Origin: Leptolinea sp.
GTDB taxonomy: Bacteria; Chloroflexota; Anaerolineae; Anaerolineales; Anaerolineaceae
Assembly (NCBI GenBank): GCA_022837205.1
Contig: JALHEL010000028.1
Location: forward strand, 1 to 10,562
Reading direction: 5' to 3'
DNA length: 10,562 nt
Shown piece after piece: positions 1 through 7,894 of this stretch (the first letter of the stretch is position 1; each line of letters begins with the position of its first letter). Below the pieces are notes generated by a model. It ran no database searches and was not told the origin of the DNA. It saw nothing but the letters and a program-made list of their open reading frames with translations. The position numbers and the translations under genes are program-made.

Positions 1-474
1 ATGATCGGTCATTTACAGAGTCGAAAAATTAATATTGTCGCGGAACATTTTGATGAATACCATTCTCTGGATCGTTTGAAAACCGCTGTTCGATTAAATC
101 AAATTTTAAAAATGATTAATAAAACGATGCCGATTTTTCTGGAAATAAACATAGGGAACGAAGACAGCAAATCCGGTTGGAGCTCTGAAAACGGAAACCT
201 GTCCGATCAATTATTAAAAGACTTAGAAGTCATCCGAACTCTCTCTCAACTAAAGGTTGACGGATTGATGGCACTTCCTCCGATTTCGGAAAATCCCGAA
301 GAGAGTCGTCCTTATTTTGTACGATTGCGGTATATGCTTGAAAAATTGAATGATAATTATGGCTATTCGTTGCATCATCTTTCAATGGGAACCAGCATTG
401 ATTATCCGATTGCGATAGAAGAAGGGGCAACATTTGTCCGGATCGGGACTGCATTGACAGGCCCCAGGATATAA
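1..474 (+). CDS. yggS: YggS/PLPBP-family pyridoxal phosphate homeostasis protein, 5'-truncated by window
   Basis: This is the C-terminal 157 residues of a YggS/YlmE/PROSC-type protein, a cytoplasmic alanine-racemase-like barrel that binds PLP without known catalysis and buffers vitamin B6 and amino-acid pools. Family landmarks seen are IGHLQSRK (residues 2-9), HSLD (21-24), EINIGNEDSKSGW (48-60), GLMALPP (88-94), LSMG (127-130) and RIGTAL near the C terminus (147-152), ending in GPRI. In relatives the IGHLQ motif is preceded by about 70-80 residues that carry the PLP-binding lysine. The Met at base 1 is therefore very probably internal (the WH-M-IGHLQ position) and the true start lies upstream of the window. 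The gene ends 22 bp before yggT, the usual neighbour, which supports the call and suggests one transcript. Confidence 0.93.
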   Translation: MIGHLQSRKINIVAEHFDEYHSLDRLKTAVRLNQILKMINKTMPIFLEINIGNEDSKSGWSSENGNLSDQLLKDLEVIRTLSQLKVDGLMALPPISENPEESRPYFVRLRYMLEKLNDNYGYSLHHLSMGTSIDYPIAIEEGATFVRIGTALTGPRI

Positions 475-496
475 TATTTCAAATAAGAGGAAATAA

Positions 497-748
497 ATGA
501 GTAATTTTTTTGTAATTTTAGTTTCGACTTTTGTAAATATCATGTCGATATTGTTATTAATCTATGTGGTAATTTCCTGGTTTGTACCCCCTTATAATGA
601 ATTTCGAATGAAATTAGATCAATTGATGAATCAATTCTTGGATCCCATTCGGCGAATTATGCCTACGATCGGAATGTTTGATTTCAGCCCCATCATATTA
701 ATGCTTTTATTGCAATTTTTTGAGTCTATCGTAAAAATTATCTTCTGA
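497..748 (+). CDS. yggT: YggT-family small integral membrane protein
   Basis: An 83-residue membrane protein with two hydrophobic segments (about residues 5-30 and 62-82) joined by a polar loop. The loop carries the family signature LDPIRRIMP (48-56), and FDFSPI (61-66) begins the second segment. Length and layout match single-repeat YggT proteins, which are linked to membrane or osmotic-stress and cell-division-related functions but lack a firm biochemical role. The ATG is preceded by AGAGG about six bases upstream. It follows the yggS homologue by 22 bp, a widely conserved pairing, and is followed directly by a strong terminator. Confidence 0.92.
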   Translation: MSNFFVILVSTFVNIMSILLLIYVVISWFVPPYNEFRMKLDQLMNQFLDPIRRIMPTIGMFDFSPIILMLLLQFFESIVKIIF

Positions 749-760
749 ATAAATGGAAGC

Positions 761-804
761 AAAAAAGAGCTGCACTTATTTACTGAAGAGTGCAGCTCTT
801 TTTT
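761..804. terminator. Bidirectional rho-independent terminator between yggT and argF
   Basis: A perfect 16-bp inverted repeat (arms 761-776 and 789-804, 12-base loop) has a GAGCTGCACT core and A6/T6 outer ends. It therefore gives a GC-containing stem plus U-run when transcribed from either strand. It lies 12 bp after the yggT stop and 14 bp after the argF stop on the opposite strand, so it serves both convergent units. Confidence 0.95.
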
Positions 805-818
805 CGATGAAAATAATG

Positions 819-1748
819 TTATAAATCAGCAAGTAAATAAGCCATAATCCCTTTTTGGGCATGCAAACGATTGTGAGCTTGCGGAATAACACGGGAATGA
901 GGGCCATCTTGAACTTCATCGGTGATTTCCTGTCCACGGTGAGAAGGTAAACAATGCATCACAATGACATCTTTAGGCGCGGCATCTACTAATTTTTGAT
1001 TGACTTGATAAGGAATAAAGGCTTTCTTTCTTTCTTCGGCCTCCGATTCCTGCCCCATACTGATCCAAGTGTCGGTATAAATAACCTGTGCATTTTTCAC
1101 AATTTCATATGGATCATTGGAAAAAACAAGCCTGCTTCCGCTTAGTTTTGCGAATTCCTTTGCGGCTGAAATTGCCTCTTCAGGCATATCATATCCCTTG
1201 GGATTAGCGATTGAAAAGTTTGCTCCTAATTTTGTCGCTATATCCATTAATGAAACGGCCACGTTATTTCCGTCGCCGATAAATGCGATATTGATCCCTT
1301 TCAATTTGCCGAATTCTTCAATTATGGTTAACGCATCGGCCATTGCCTGGCAAGGATGGTTATAATCGGACAACCCATTAATAACCGGAATACCGGAAAA
1401 TTCGGCTAATTCAATTAAATGTTGGTGTTGGAATACCCGTGCCATAATTGCGTCGACATATCCCGCTAAAACCATCGCCACATCTTTTACCGCCTCTCGT
1501 TTCCCGAGGCCGACCTCATCCGGTGAAAGATAAAATGCATAGCCGCCCAATTGATGCATCCCCATTTCGAAACTGACTCGGGTTCTTAAAGATGGCTTTT
1601 GAAAAACCAACGCCATACTTTTTCCTTTTAAAATCGGCTTGTTTCCTCCCTCTTTTAATTCCTTTTTCAATGCTTGTGCGACGTCTAATATATGAATTAA
1701 TTCGGATTCTGAGAAATCAGCGATCGATAAAAAGTCTTTTTTTTTCAT
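819..1748 (-). CDS. argF: Ornithine carbamoyltransferase
   Basis: A 309-residue protein, full length for the family, predicted to make citrulline from ornithine and carbamoyl phosphate in arginine synthesis (cytoplasmic trimer). The carbamoyl-phosphate loop is SLRTR (53-57), with HPCQ at 131-134, the ornithine-side SMG at 230-232 and the catalytic-Cys motif HCLP at 265-268. The C-terminal HNRLHAQK (292-299) closes the active site; many relatives have Glu where this has His292. The first codon overlaps the SDR stop as ATGA, and GAGGAG precedes it inside the SDR gene, so translation is probably coupled. No other arginine gene is in view. Biosynthetic use is the default reading, but a catabolic role (arginine deiminase pathway) cannot be excluded from sequence. 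Confidence 0.96.
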   Translation of the reverse strand: MKKKDFLSIADFSESELIHILDVAQALKKELKEGGNKPILKGKSMALVFQKPSLRTRVSFEMGMHQLGGYAFYLSPDEVGLGKREAVKDVAMVLAGYVDAIMARVFQHQHLIELAEFSGIPVINGLSDYNHPCQAMADALTIIEEFGKLKGINIAFIGDGNNVAVSLMDIATKLGANFSIANPKGYDMPEEAISAAKEFAKLSGSRLVFSNDPYEIVKNAQVIYTDTWISMGQESEAEERKKAFIPYQVNQKLVDAAPKDVIVMHCLPSHRGQEITDEVQDGPHSRVIPQAHNRLHAQKGIMAYLLADL

Positions 1749-2611
1749 TTATTCTCCTCGGTATAAATGTTTTTTGATTCCAACCCATATTTTTTAATTG
1801 CTTTGTCTGTAACCATGTCCAAAACTTTAAAAATTCCGGTTCCGAGAATATGTGCGGCTTTATAAGTTAATTGAGTATCTCGGTCCGGGATAATTTGGTA
1901 TTGGTTTTTCATAACTCCCCGATAAATTTTATCGGCTACGAAATCCGCTGAAAGCGGTTTAATTGTCCCGCTAACCTCTTTGGTTATCGCCGGCTTAAAC
2001 TGATTTTCGTATGCAAGTTGCGGGGTATCCGTATCCGGTGGAAAAACGATTGAAGTTTGGATATTAAACGGCTTTAATTCACAACGAAGTGTTTCCATCA
2101 ATCCGCGAATTGCGTATTTTGATCCGCTATAAGCCGAATATCCCCAGATGGCAATAAAAGAGGAAGCGGAGCCCATCGCAATAATATGTCCCGACCTTCT
2201 GGCTTTCATCCTCGGAATGATAATTTGAAAAAGGTTGACTGCGGCAAAATAATTTGTATCCATCATCCAATGAAACTGCTCGATCGTTATATCCTCAAAA
2301 AGAGCGGGATAAACAACTCCGGCGGAATGCATCGCATAATCCGGCGTTCCTAAACGATCCAGTATGGGAACCAATTTATTTCTTAATTCCTCATAATTTC
2401 TCATGTCGACGGATAATGTTTCAACGAACTGATCATTCGAAACCGCTTCTCGGAGGATCAATTCTCTGGCATTTGTCAACTTTTCTTCATCTCGTGCCAG
2501 AATTAAAAAAGAGGCACCTTCTCTTGCCATCCTTTTAGCGGTTGCGAGACCGATGCCGCTTGAACCGCCGGAAATCAAGACCAATTTTGATTGAAGTGAT
2601 TTTGCCATCAT
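1745..2611 (-). CDS. Short-chain dehydrogenase/reductase, 3-ketosphinganine-reductase-like
   Basis: A 288-residue classical SDR when started at the ATG at 2611; a second ATG follows directly at 2608. A longer in-frame start at 2662 would overlap the zinc-ribbon gene and add a basic-hydrophobic stretch unlike SDRs. Landmarks are the Rossmann glycine motif GGSSGIG (15-21), SAG (96-98, in place of NAG), Asn120, Ser148, and catalytic YSGSK (Tyr161/Lys165). The segment FPPDTDTP (190-197) resembles 3-dehydrosphinganine reductases, and a hydrophobic patch lies at about 253-266. It is therefore probably an NAD(P)H-dependent reductase of a lipid-like ketone, though the substrate is inferred only. It starts 5 bp after the FmdB stop with no strong ribosome binding site, suggesting coupling, and its stop overlaps argF by ATGA. 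Confidence 0.85.
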   Translation of the reverse strand: MMAKSLQSKLVLISGGSSGIGLATAKRMAREGASFLILARDEEKLTNARELILREAVSNDQFVETLSVDMRNYEELRNKLVPILDRLGTPDYAMHSAGVVYPALFEDITIEQFHWMMDTNYFAAVNLFQIIIPRMKARRSGHIIAMGSASSFIAIWGYSAYSGSKYAIRGLMETLRCELKPFNIQTSIVFPPDTDTPQLAYENQFKPAITKEVSGTIKPLSADFVADKIYRGVMKNQYQIIPDRDTQLTYKAAHILGTGIFKVLDMVTDKAIKKYGLESKNIYTEENK

Positions 2612-2616
2612 ATCAA

Positions 2617-2835
2617 TCAATGACCACAGGATGAACAATTTCCGCCGGAGCAGGATGAACAACCTGACGAGGAGGAATTTTCCGATGAACCTTGGCTGTA
2701 AAATTTTGAAATTAATCGTTTCGTGTTATTGCTGCCGCATTTCTGACATTTTGCGGGATCATTCGCTTTAGCAATATCCCGGATTAGCTCAAATTTTGTA
2801 TTACAATCTTGACAGTAATATTCATAAATCGGCAT
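2617..2835 (-). CDS. FmdB-family small zinc-ribbon protein
   Basis: A 72-residue protein beginning MPIYEYYCQDC, the standard opening of FmdB/CxxC_CxxC regulatory zinc ribbons. The probable zinc ligands are Cys8, Cys11, Cys30 and Cys33. After residue 45 comes a Ser/Gly-rich tail with four more cysteines (59, 62, 67, 70) ending in GH, as in many FmdB proteins. The start at 2835 is fixed by AAAGGAG eight bases upstream; a longer frame back to 2886 adds 17 residues with no family match. FmdB was named as a putative regulator of formamidase, but the general function is unknown. It is the first gene of a three-gene unit with the SDR and argF. Confidence 0.9.
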   Translation of the reverse strand: MPIYEYYCQDCNTKFELIRDIAKANDPAKCQKCGSNNTKRLISKFYSQGSSENSSSSGCSSCSGGNCSSCGH

Positions 2836-2912
2836 AATTTGATCTCCTTTCTGAGTATCTGAAAATAAATCCGCTTTTTGTTGCATCTTTAAATAAATAT
2901 TCTCGCGAAATT

Positions 2913-2918
2913 ATTATA
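2913..2918 (-). promoter_or_regulatory. Candidate -10 box for the FmdB-SDR-argF unit
   Basis: The minus strand reads a perfect TATAAT here, 77 bases upstream of the FmdB start codon, in the only gap (104 bp) between the hydrolase gene and FmdB. No convincing -35 hexamer is found at 16-18 bp; the closest TTGGCA (2954-2949) is 30 bp away. The promoter may therefore be weak or activator-dependent, or the match may be chance in AT-rich DNA. Confidence 0.4.
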
Positions 2919-2939
2919 AGACTAAATCTTTTGGTCGAT

Positions 2940-4316
2940 TTATTGTTGTGCCAATTCGGATGTTTTTTCGGCTAGGTGTCGGATCGATAATCGTTCTTTC
3001 CCTTTGATATATGTTTCGAGTAAATCGCCGATCGGGTCAGACCATTTTCGGGGAACATCCCGGATAATTCCCAAGATATTTCCGACCAGCCCGGCATTGC
3101 AATCCACGTCATTTCCTGATTTGGCAAGCAGTTTCATGGATTCGGAAAAATCTCCGTTTCCGTACCACAGAGCGTATAAATCAGCCGCCATATTCGGATA
3201 AGAATGAATCCAGTTATAGCGGATAAAATGGGGTTCAATTCTTCCGCGTGCAATATTCGGGTCTTCTTCCGTTCTAAGAATATCCAAAACGATCAGATAT
3301 TTTTCAACATACTCGCTTTTTGCCGGAAGGTATTTAAGAGTCTCTTGAATGATGTCTCGCGGATTTTCCATTTCAAATGACAAAGCTGTCATAACCGCTG
3401 CAGCAATTTCTCCATAGACACCGTTGTTTGAATGGGAAACGACCGCATCGGTGAATGCCAATCGTGCCGCTTCGACCGGCCAGGCAGGGGCTAACATCCC
3501 GCAAACCATTCCTCGCATTTGAGCGCCGATCCAATCCGAATAAAAGTTTAAAAATCGGCCGGATTCGGGCGGGAAAATCCCCATATTCAGATTTCGAATC
3601 GCAATCCATTCCGCTGACCAACCGAATTGAATTTGTTTAATCCATTCAAGTCCGACTTGTTGTGAAGTTACATATCTGCCGTTCTTTGCAAAAGCATCCA
3701 AGAAAGCAAGTTCATAGACCACATCATCATTTGTCGTTTCCGGAGTTGTTATATAGGAATCAACTTCTCCGTAAATTAATTCGATTTGTGATCCGATATA
3801 CCCTTCGATCGCTGTCCCGAATGAGCCTCCGGCTAATTGTCCTATCCATCCTTGATATATTTTATTTTTAAATGTATTTTTCCATTCGGGGCGAGATGAA
3901 GAAGCTTGGCTGCTGACGGGCATTGCCCGATAGATTTCTTCCCAAGACATTGGATATTCATGTTGATGATAAGGGTGGTCAGCGATTTTCGGCGCATTAT
4001 TTAAGGCATTTAATAATTTTGCGGTTAAAACTCGTAAATTATCGATATCACCGATTTCGAATAATTGAATCCCTTCGGGGATTAAATTTTCTGCCGCTGA
4101 TACATCATACCCTTGATTACTTAATGCTTGGGTCATTTCAAGATAAGGAATTTCGGGTGCCAAAGAACCCGGTACATTGGATTTCCAAAATTTCTTGATC
4201 AACTCATCCCCATAGGGAATTGTCATATCCGATTTATACCAGTGAGATTCATTCTTTCTTCTGTCCTTAGGGACGGCGTTATCGCGTATTTCGCGTTCCA
4301 TTTCCCAAGCTTTCAT
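2940..4316 (-). CDS. ADP-ribosylglycohydrolase-family enzyme, coupled to nucleoside importer
   Basis: A 458-residue protein with an ARH/DraG-type all-helical domain from about residue 154 to 435, after a 150-residue extension of unknown fold. The domain opens with IYQGWIGQLAGGSFG (153-167). Candidate metal ligands are TTNDD (194-198) and GNDVDCNAG (401-409), matching the binuclear-Mg sites of the family, with Cys406 where Thr or Ser is common. SHSNNGVYGE (294-303) is another family-like segment. Enzymes of this fold hydrolyse N- or O-glycosidic bonds of ADP-ribose and related compounds. No signal peptide is seen, so it should be cytoplasmic. The ATG overlaps the permease stop as ATGA, with GGAGG seven bases before it, so it is made together with the importer. 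I infer that it acts on an imported nucleoside or ADP-ribose-like compound; protein de-ADP-ribosylation is the alternative. Confidence 0.87.
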   Translation of the reverse strand: MKAWEMEREIRDNAVPKDRRKNESHWYKSDMTIPYGDELIKKFWKSNVPGSLAPEIPYLEMTQALSNQGYDVSAAENLIPEGIQLFEIGDIDNLRVLTAKLLNALNNAPKIADHPYHQHEYPMSWEEIYRAMPVSSQASSSRPEWKNTFKNKIYQGWIGQLAGGSFGTAIEGYIGSQIELIYGEVDSYITTPETTNDDVVYELAFLDAFAKNGRYVTSQQVGLEWIKQIQFGWSAEWIAIRNLNMGIFPPESGRFLNFYSDWIGAQMRGMVCGMLAPAWPVEAARLAFTDAVVSHSNNGVYGEIAAAVMTALSFEMENPRDIIQETLKYLPAKSEYVEKYLIVLDILRTEEDPNIARGRIEPHFIRYNWIHSYPNMAADLYALWYGNGDFSESMKLLAKSGNDVDCNAGLVGNILGIIRDVPRKWSDPIGDLLETYIKGKERLSIRHLAEKTSELAQQ

Positions 4317-5212
4317 AACTTAACCTCCATTTTTTTCTTATTATTAATAGAATAGAAAAATAGTGCCGCAAGCGTCGCAATATACGGCAACATCGAAGTG
4401 AATTGCGATGGGAAAATATGCTGCAAATACAAACCCAATCCGTCGGCAAGACCGAAAAGGAGAGAAACCAAAGCGATTCCGATCGGATTGCCCGATACTA
4501 AGATAACGGCAGCGAGTGAAATCCATCCGCGCCCCGCAGACATATTTTCGCTGAATAATGTTACATATCCCAAAGAAAGGTAAGTCCCCGCGAAGCCGCA
4601 TAAAACGGCACATAATAATAATGAAACCGTTTTAATCTTATCGGAAGAAACTCCACTGGTATCCAAACAGATCCGATTATATCCTGCGGCTCTTAAACGA
4701 AGCCCAAACTGAGTTTTAAATACAAAATAATTTACCAATAGGGTTGCTATGAATGCTATCCAGACAATAAGATTTTGATTGCTGATAATATCTCCGACAA
4801 ACGGTATTTTTTCTATGAAAGGGAGTCTGATTTTCGGAACAGAGTAAATTCCCGGATCGGTAAAAGCACCTTTCACTTTAAAAATCTGACGAAGCAGATA
4901 GGTTGTCAATCCGACGGAAAACATATTTAGACCGACGCCTGTTACGAATTCATCCACTTTCAAGACGACTGAAAACAGAATAAAGATACCGGCAATCAGC
5001 AAAGCACCCAAGATACCGAAGAGCATGCCGATGAGCCAATTCCCAAAATAATATGATCCCAATACGGCAAAAAAAGCGCCGCTGAGCATCATCCCTTCCA
5101 TTGCAATATTAAATATCCCGGCATAATAGGTCAGCGCGCCTCCCAAAGCCGATAAGAGGATTGGCGTTGCCGCTGAAATCATTCCATTAATCAATCCGAT
5201 AAAAATCGTCAT
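4313..5212 (-). CDS. BMP-type nucleoside ABC importer, permease 2 (NupQ-like)
   Basis: A 299-residue polytopic protein of the BPD_transp_2 (RbsC/LivH-like) group, predicted to form half of the inner-membrane channel. It has hydrophobic stretches throughout, the early motif GIFNIAMEGMMLSGAF (32-47), a cytoplasmic coupling-loop-like segment around FGLRLRAAG (169-177) and AGRGWISLAAVILVSG (226-241). These are characteristic of the shorter permease of NupNOPQ/YufNOPQ-type systems. The start codon overlaps the permease 1 stop (ATGA), with AGAGG just upstream. The stop in turn overlaps the hydrolase start, so expression of the three is tightly linked. Transport of nucleosides is inferred from family; simple sugars are also known for relatives. 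Confidence 0.92.
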   Translation of the reverse strand: MTIFIGLINGMISAATPILLSALGGALTYYAGIFNIAMEGMMLSGAFFAVLGSYYFGNWLIGMLFGILGALLIAGIFILFSVVLKVDEFVTGVGLNMFSVGLTTYLLRQIFKVKGAFTDPGIYSVPKIRLPFIEKIPFVGDIISNQNLIVWIAFIATLLVNYFVFKTQFGLRLRAAGYNRICLDTSGVSSDKIKTVSLLLCAVLCGFAGTYLSLGYVTLFSENMSAGRGWISLAAVILVSGNPIGIALVSLLFGLADGLGLYLQHIFPSQFTSMLPYIATLAALFFYSINNKKKMEVKL

Positions 5213-6255
5213 GCAGACCTCTCTTTCAGTTTTCGTTTGGTCATCATTTTTGAAAGCAGCAATGTAAAATACCCTCTGCTGGCGACAACAACCAAAACAA
5301 TGACCGCTTGCAAAACCGTAATTAATTCACTCGGTACTTGTGTGATTAATTCCATTCCGAGCGCACCCGTTTGCAAAATGGAGAAGAAGATACCGTATAT
5401 CAATGTTGCGACAATACCATTATTGGCGACCATGGAAACCATAATTCCATCCCAAGCGTAATTGGCTCCCAGTCCTTTGATAAATCGATGAGGCCCTGCC
5501 ATAATAATTAAACCGCCGGCTAACCCGGCCAACGCACCGGTTAATAGCATTACGTGCATATAGTTTTTTTCGATCTCGACACCGCCAAGGCGTGCAAAAA
5601 GGCTGTTTTTACCGGAAATGCGCCATTCATATCCGTTGGTAGTCCGATAAAAAATAAACCATATAATGACGAAAACGATTAATGTCACAAGAAAATTCGT
5701 ATTAAAGTCACCGATTTCAGGCATCCAGCCGTTTTTTGTGATTCGCGGCGTTTGAGGGTGATTGGCATTTTTTTCAAAAAACGGATAGGTGATCGCCCAA
5801 TATGTAAAAAAGTCCGCAATCATATTCATCATCAATGTCGTAATATATTCGTCCATGTTAAACAACCGTTTGAGCAAACCCGCAATCCCCGACCAAAGTG
5901 CTCCTCCTACCATGGCTGACACCAACAAAAACGGAATCATTAATACTGAAGGAAGATCGACATAAAGACCGCCGACCGTTGCAAATAAGGCACCCATCAA
6001 CAATTGCCCGGGCTGTCCAAGATTTACCGGACCGGAAGCAAAGGCCACCGAAGCGGATAATCCGGTCAGAATCAGTGGGACCGAATTTTTCAAAACTGTC
6101 ATAAAGGAATAGGTATTTCCGAGAGAATAACCAAAAAGAGCTTCATATGTTTCCAAGGGGTTATATCCCTGAAAGATCATGACGACAGCTCCCAATAAGA
6201 ATGCAATCAGAATACCGGCAAGATTGATTAGAATATTCCGAAGATTATGCGCCAT
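5209..6255 (-). CDS. BMP-type nucleoside ABC importer, permease 1 (NupP-like)
   Basis: A 348-residue polytopic membrane protein, the longer of the two permeases. Hydrophobic helices are visible at about residues 10-28, 55-75, 103-127, 188-204, 234-254, 283-300 and 309-327. The motif SGPVNLGQPGQLLMGA (74-89) corresponds to the G-x-x-N-(I/L)-G-x-x-G-Q-L segment of this family, and a coupling-loop-like region lies near FARLGGVEI (220-228). The gene overlaps the end of the ATPase gene by 11 bp. AAGGAG lies six bases before its ATG inside the ATPase coding region. It pairs with permease 2 as a heterodimer, by analogy with characterised guanosine/inosine importers. Confidence 0.92.
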   Translation of the reverse strand: MAHNLRNILINLAGILIAFLLGAVVMIFQGYNPLETYEALFGYSLGNTYSFMTVLKNSVPLILTGLSASVAFASGPVNLGQPGQLLMGALFATVGGLYVDLPSVLMIPFLLVSAMVGGALWSGIAGLLKRLFNMDEYITTLMMNMIADFFTYWAITYPFFEKNANHPQTPRITKNGWMPEIGDFNTNFLVTLIVFVIIWFIFYRTTNGYEWRISGKNSLFARLGGVEIEKNYMHVMLLTGALAGLAGGLIIMAGPHRFIKGLGANYAWDGIMVSMVANNGIVATLIYGIFFSILQTGALGMELITQVPSELITVLQAVIVLVVVASRGYFTLLLSKMMTKRKLKERSA

Positions 6256-7810
6256 GAGCGGCTCCTTCCAACATTAGATATCCGACTTCGTTAATATTGG
6301 TTTCATTTGTAATCAAGTTTGCGACAATTTGTCCCCGGTGCAAGACCAGAATGCGGTCTGTTATTCTAAACAATTCTTCGAGATCCGATGAAAGGAGTAA
6401 TATTGCTCGATTCTCCTTGCTCATCCTTATTATCTGTTGATGAACATATTCAATCGAACCGACATCGAGGCCGCGAGTCGGTTGGTCAAGCAAAATAAAG
6501 GGTGCGGAAAGGAGCAGTTCCCTTCCTAAGATGACTTTCTGTTGGTTTCCACCCGATAATGATTTCATTTCATCTTCGATAGAATGGAGTTGGATATCGA
6601 ATTTTTCCCGGATTTCATAAGCAAATTCCGTCGATTTTTTATCATTTAAAATATGTCCGTGACGCGTAAATTCGGGGTTCAGTTTATAGTGGGTCATAAT
6701 AAGATTTTCTTTGATGGATGCATTCAGACATGAGCCCATCAAGGCCCGATCTTGCGGAACGAATGCCATATATTTTCTGCGTTCCAAAATAGAAGCCTTT
6801 GTCAAATTCACTCCGTTTATCAGAAGCTGTCCCTGATCCGGCGTCGCCAATCCCGTTATGACTTCAACCAATTCGAGCTGGCCGTTTCCTTCCACTCCGG
6901 CTATACCGACGATTTCGCCGGCTTTAACCTCGATATTGACATCATCCAAAAGTTTCTTTTTATTGGGAGATTGCAAACGGATATTTTGCAAACGAAATAT
7001 TAATTTTCCCGGACGGACTGTTTCTTTAATAGACTCAAAAACGACTTCGCGTCCCACCATCATTTCCGCCAGTAAGGATTCCGATGTTTGACTCGCTGGA
7101 ATCGTAGCTACTTTTTTCCCTTTGCGCAGAACAGAAATCCGATCGCTGAGTTCGAGAACTTCATCCAAATGATGGGAAATAAAAGCGATCGTGTGGCCAT
7201 TATTTCGAAGCCTGCGAAGTTCATCGAACAATTGCGGAATTTCCTGAGGAGTCAATACCGCGGTCGGTTCATCCAAAATCAAAAAAGTGACGTCCCGATA
7301 GAGGAGTTTCAGTATTTCGACTTTTTGTCTGGCAGCGACAGAAAGATCTTCAACTTTCGCATCCGGATCCAAATTAAATTGAAATTCATCGATACGATCT
7401 TGAACTTGTTTTCGTGCGAGATCACGATGGATACGATTAAATTTACCGAGCGGTTCCATCCCCAATATCACATTTTCCCAAACGGTATATTGCGGAATTA
7501 ACAAAATTTCCTGATGAACCATACCGATTTTGGAACGGATCGCTTCTCCAGGATTTGCGAAACGGATCGGTTTCCCTCTATACAAGATTTCACCCGAATC
7601 CGCCGGTATCATTCCGTATAATATTTTCATTAAAGTAGATTTTCCGGCGCCGTTTTCTCCCACGATCGCATGAATTTCGCCTTCCTGAAAATCCACACTC
7701 ACATCATTTAAAGCTACAACGTTCGGAGGAAAAATTTTCACCAAATGGTTGATTTCAATCAATGAGGTTAAATTATCATCACGACGTACCGATTCGGTCA
7801 TTTCGCTCAA
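6245..7810 (-). CDS. BMP-type nucleoside ABC importer, tandem ATP-binding protein (NupO-like)
   Basis: A 521-residue protein with two ABC domains in one chain. Domain 1 is complete: Walker A GENGAGKST (51-59), Q-loop Gln100, signature LSVAARQK (156-163, degenerate), Walker B LILDEPT (177-183) and switch His213. Domain 2 has lost the P-loop (GVEGNGQ, 305-311) but keeps signature LSGGNQQK (418-425). Its Walker B is LLDQPTRGLD (440-449), Gln replacing the catalytic Glu, and Ser replaces the switch His (LLLSSDLEE). So one competent ATP site is expected, as is usual for the RbsA/NupO group. The start is TTG at 7810: AAAGGA lies eight bases before it. The nearest in-frame ATG (7801) is too far from that site. 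Confidence 0.93.
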   Translation of the reverse strand: MSEMTESVRRDDNLTSLIEINHLVKIFPPNVVALNDVSVDFQEGEIHAIVGENGAGKSTLMKILYGMIPADSGEILYRGKPIRFANPGEAIRSKIGMVHQEILLIPQYTVWENVILGMEPLGKFNRIHRDLARKQVQDRIDEFQFNLDPDAKVEDLSVAARQKVEILKLLYRDVTFLILDEPTAVLTPQEIPQLFDELRRLRNNGHTIAFISHHLDEVLELSDRISVLRKGKKVATIPASQTSESLLAEMMVGREVVFESIKETVRPGKLIFRLQNIRLQSPNKKKLLDDVNIEVKAGEIVGIAGVEGNGQLELVEVITGLATPDQGQLLINGVNLTKASILERRKYMAFVPQDRALMGSCLNASIKENLIMTHYKLNPEFTRHGHILNDKKSTEFAYEIREKFDIQLHSIEDEMKSLSGGNQQKVILGRELLLSAPFILLDQPTRGLDVGSIEYVHQQIIRMSKENRAILLLSSDLEELFRITDRILVLHRGQIVANLITNETNINEVGYLMLEGAAHGA

Positions 7811-7818
7811 GATTATTT

Positions 7819-7837
7819 TCCTTTCTCACAGAAAGAA
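7819..7837 (-). promoter_or_regulatory. Hairpin covering the ATPase ribosome binding site
   Basis: In the minus-strand transcript, TTCTTTCT (7837-7830) can pair with AGAAAGGA (7826-7819) through a GTG loop: eight pairs, one of them G-U. The 3' arm is the Shine-Dalgarno sequence of the ATPase gene. The stem is AU-rich, so it would only partly hide the site. A role in lowering ATPase translation relative to the binding protein is inferred. Confidence 0.4.
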
Positions 7838-7894
7838 TTGAAAATAGATGCCCGTTCAAAAAGAACAGAAACTACAGATGTACTGCGGGATAAT

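Noticed and set aside
1..3. ATG at the first base as a true start for a complete 157-residue protein
   Set aside because: The reading begins inside the conserved WH-x-IGHLQ motif of YggS proteins, so roughly the first third including the PLP lysine is missing. The Met is internal.
2612..2662. Longer SDR start at 2662
   Set aside because: It would overlap the FmdB 3' end by 46 bp and add residues lacking SDR similarity. The ATG pair at 2611/2608 gives the standard short lead into the glycine motif.
2836..2886. Longer FmdB start at 2886
   Set aside because: AAAGGAG is placed for the ATG at 2835, and the family begins MP-x-YEY-x-C.
2918..2940. Weak hairpin (2934-2918 on the minus strand) as terminator of the hydrolase/importer unit
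   Set aside because: Only about six short AT-rich pairs with a mismatch, and no U-run, so termination is not convincing. Read-through into FmdB remains possible.
3662..4198. Plus-strand frames opposite the hydrolase gene
   Set aside because: Their sequences are basic, low-similarity translations of the complementary strand of a clear gene, with no family features.
7088..7501. 137-codon plus-strand frame opposite the ATPase gene
   Set aside because: It is antisense to conserved ABC domain 1 (Walker B and neighbours), with no recognisable protein features; a shadow frame.
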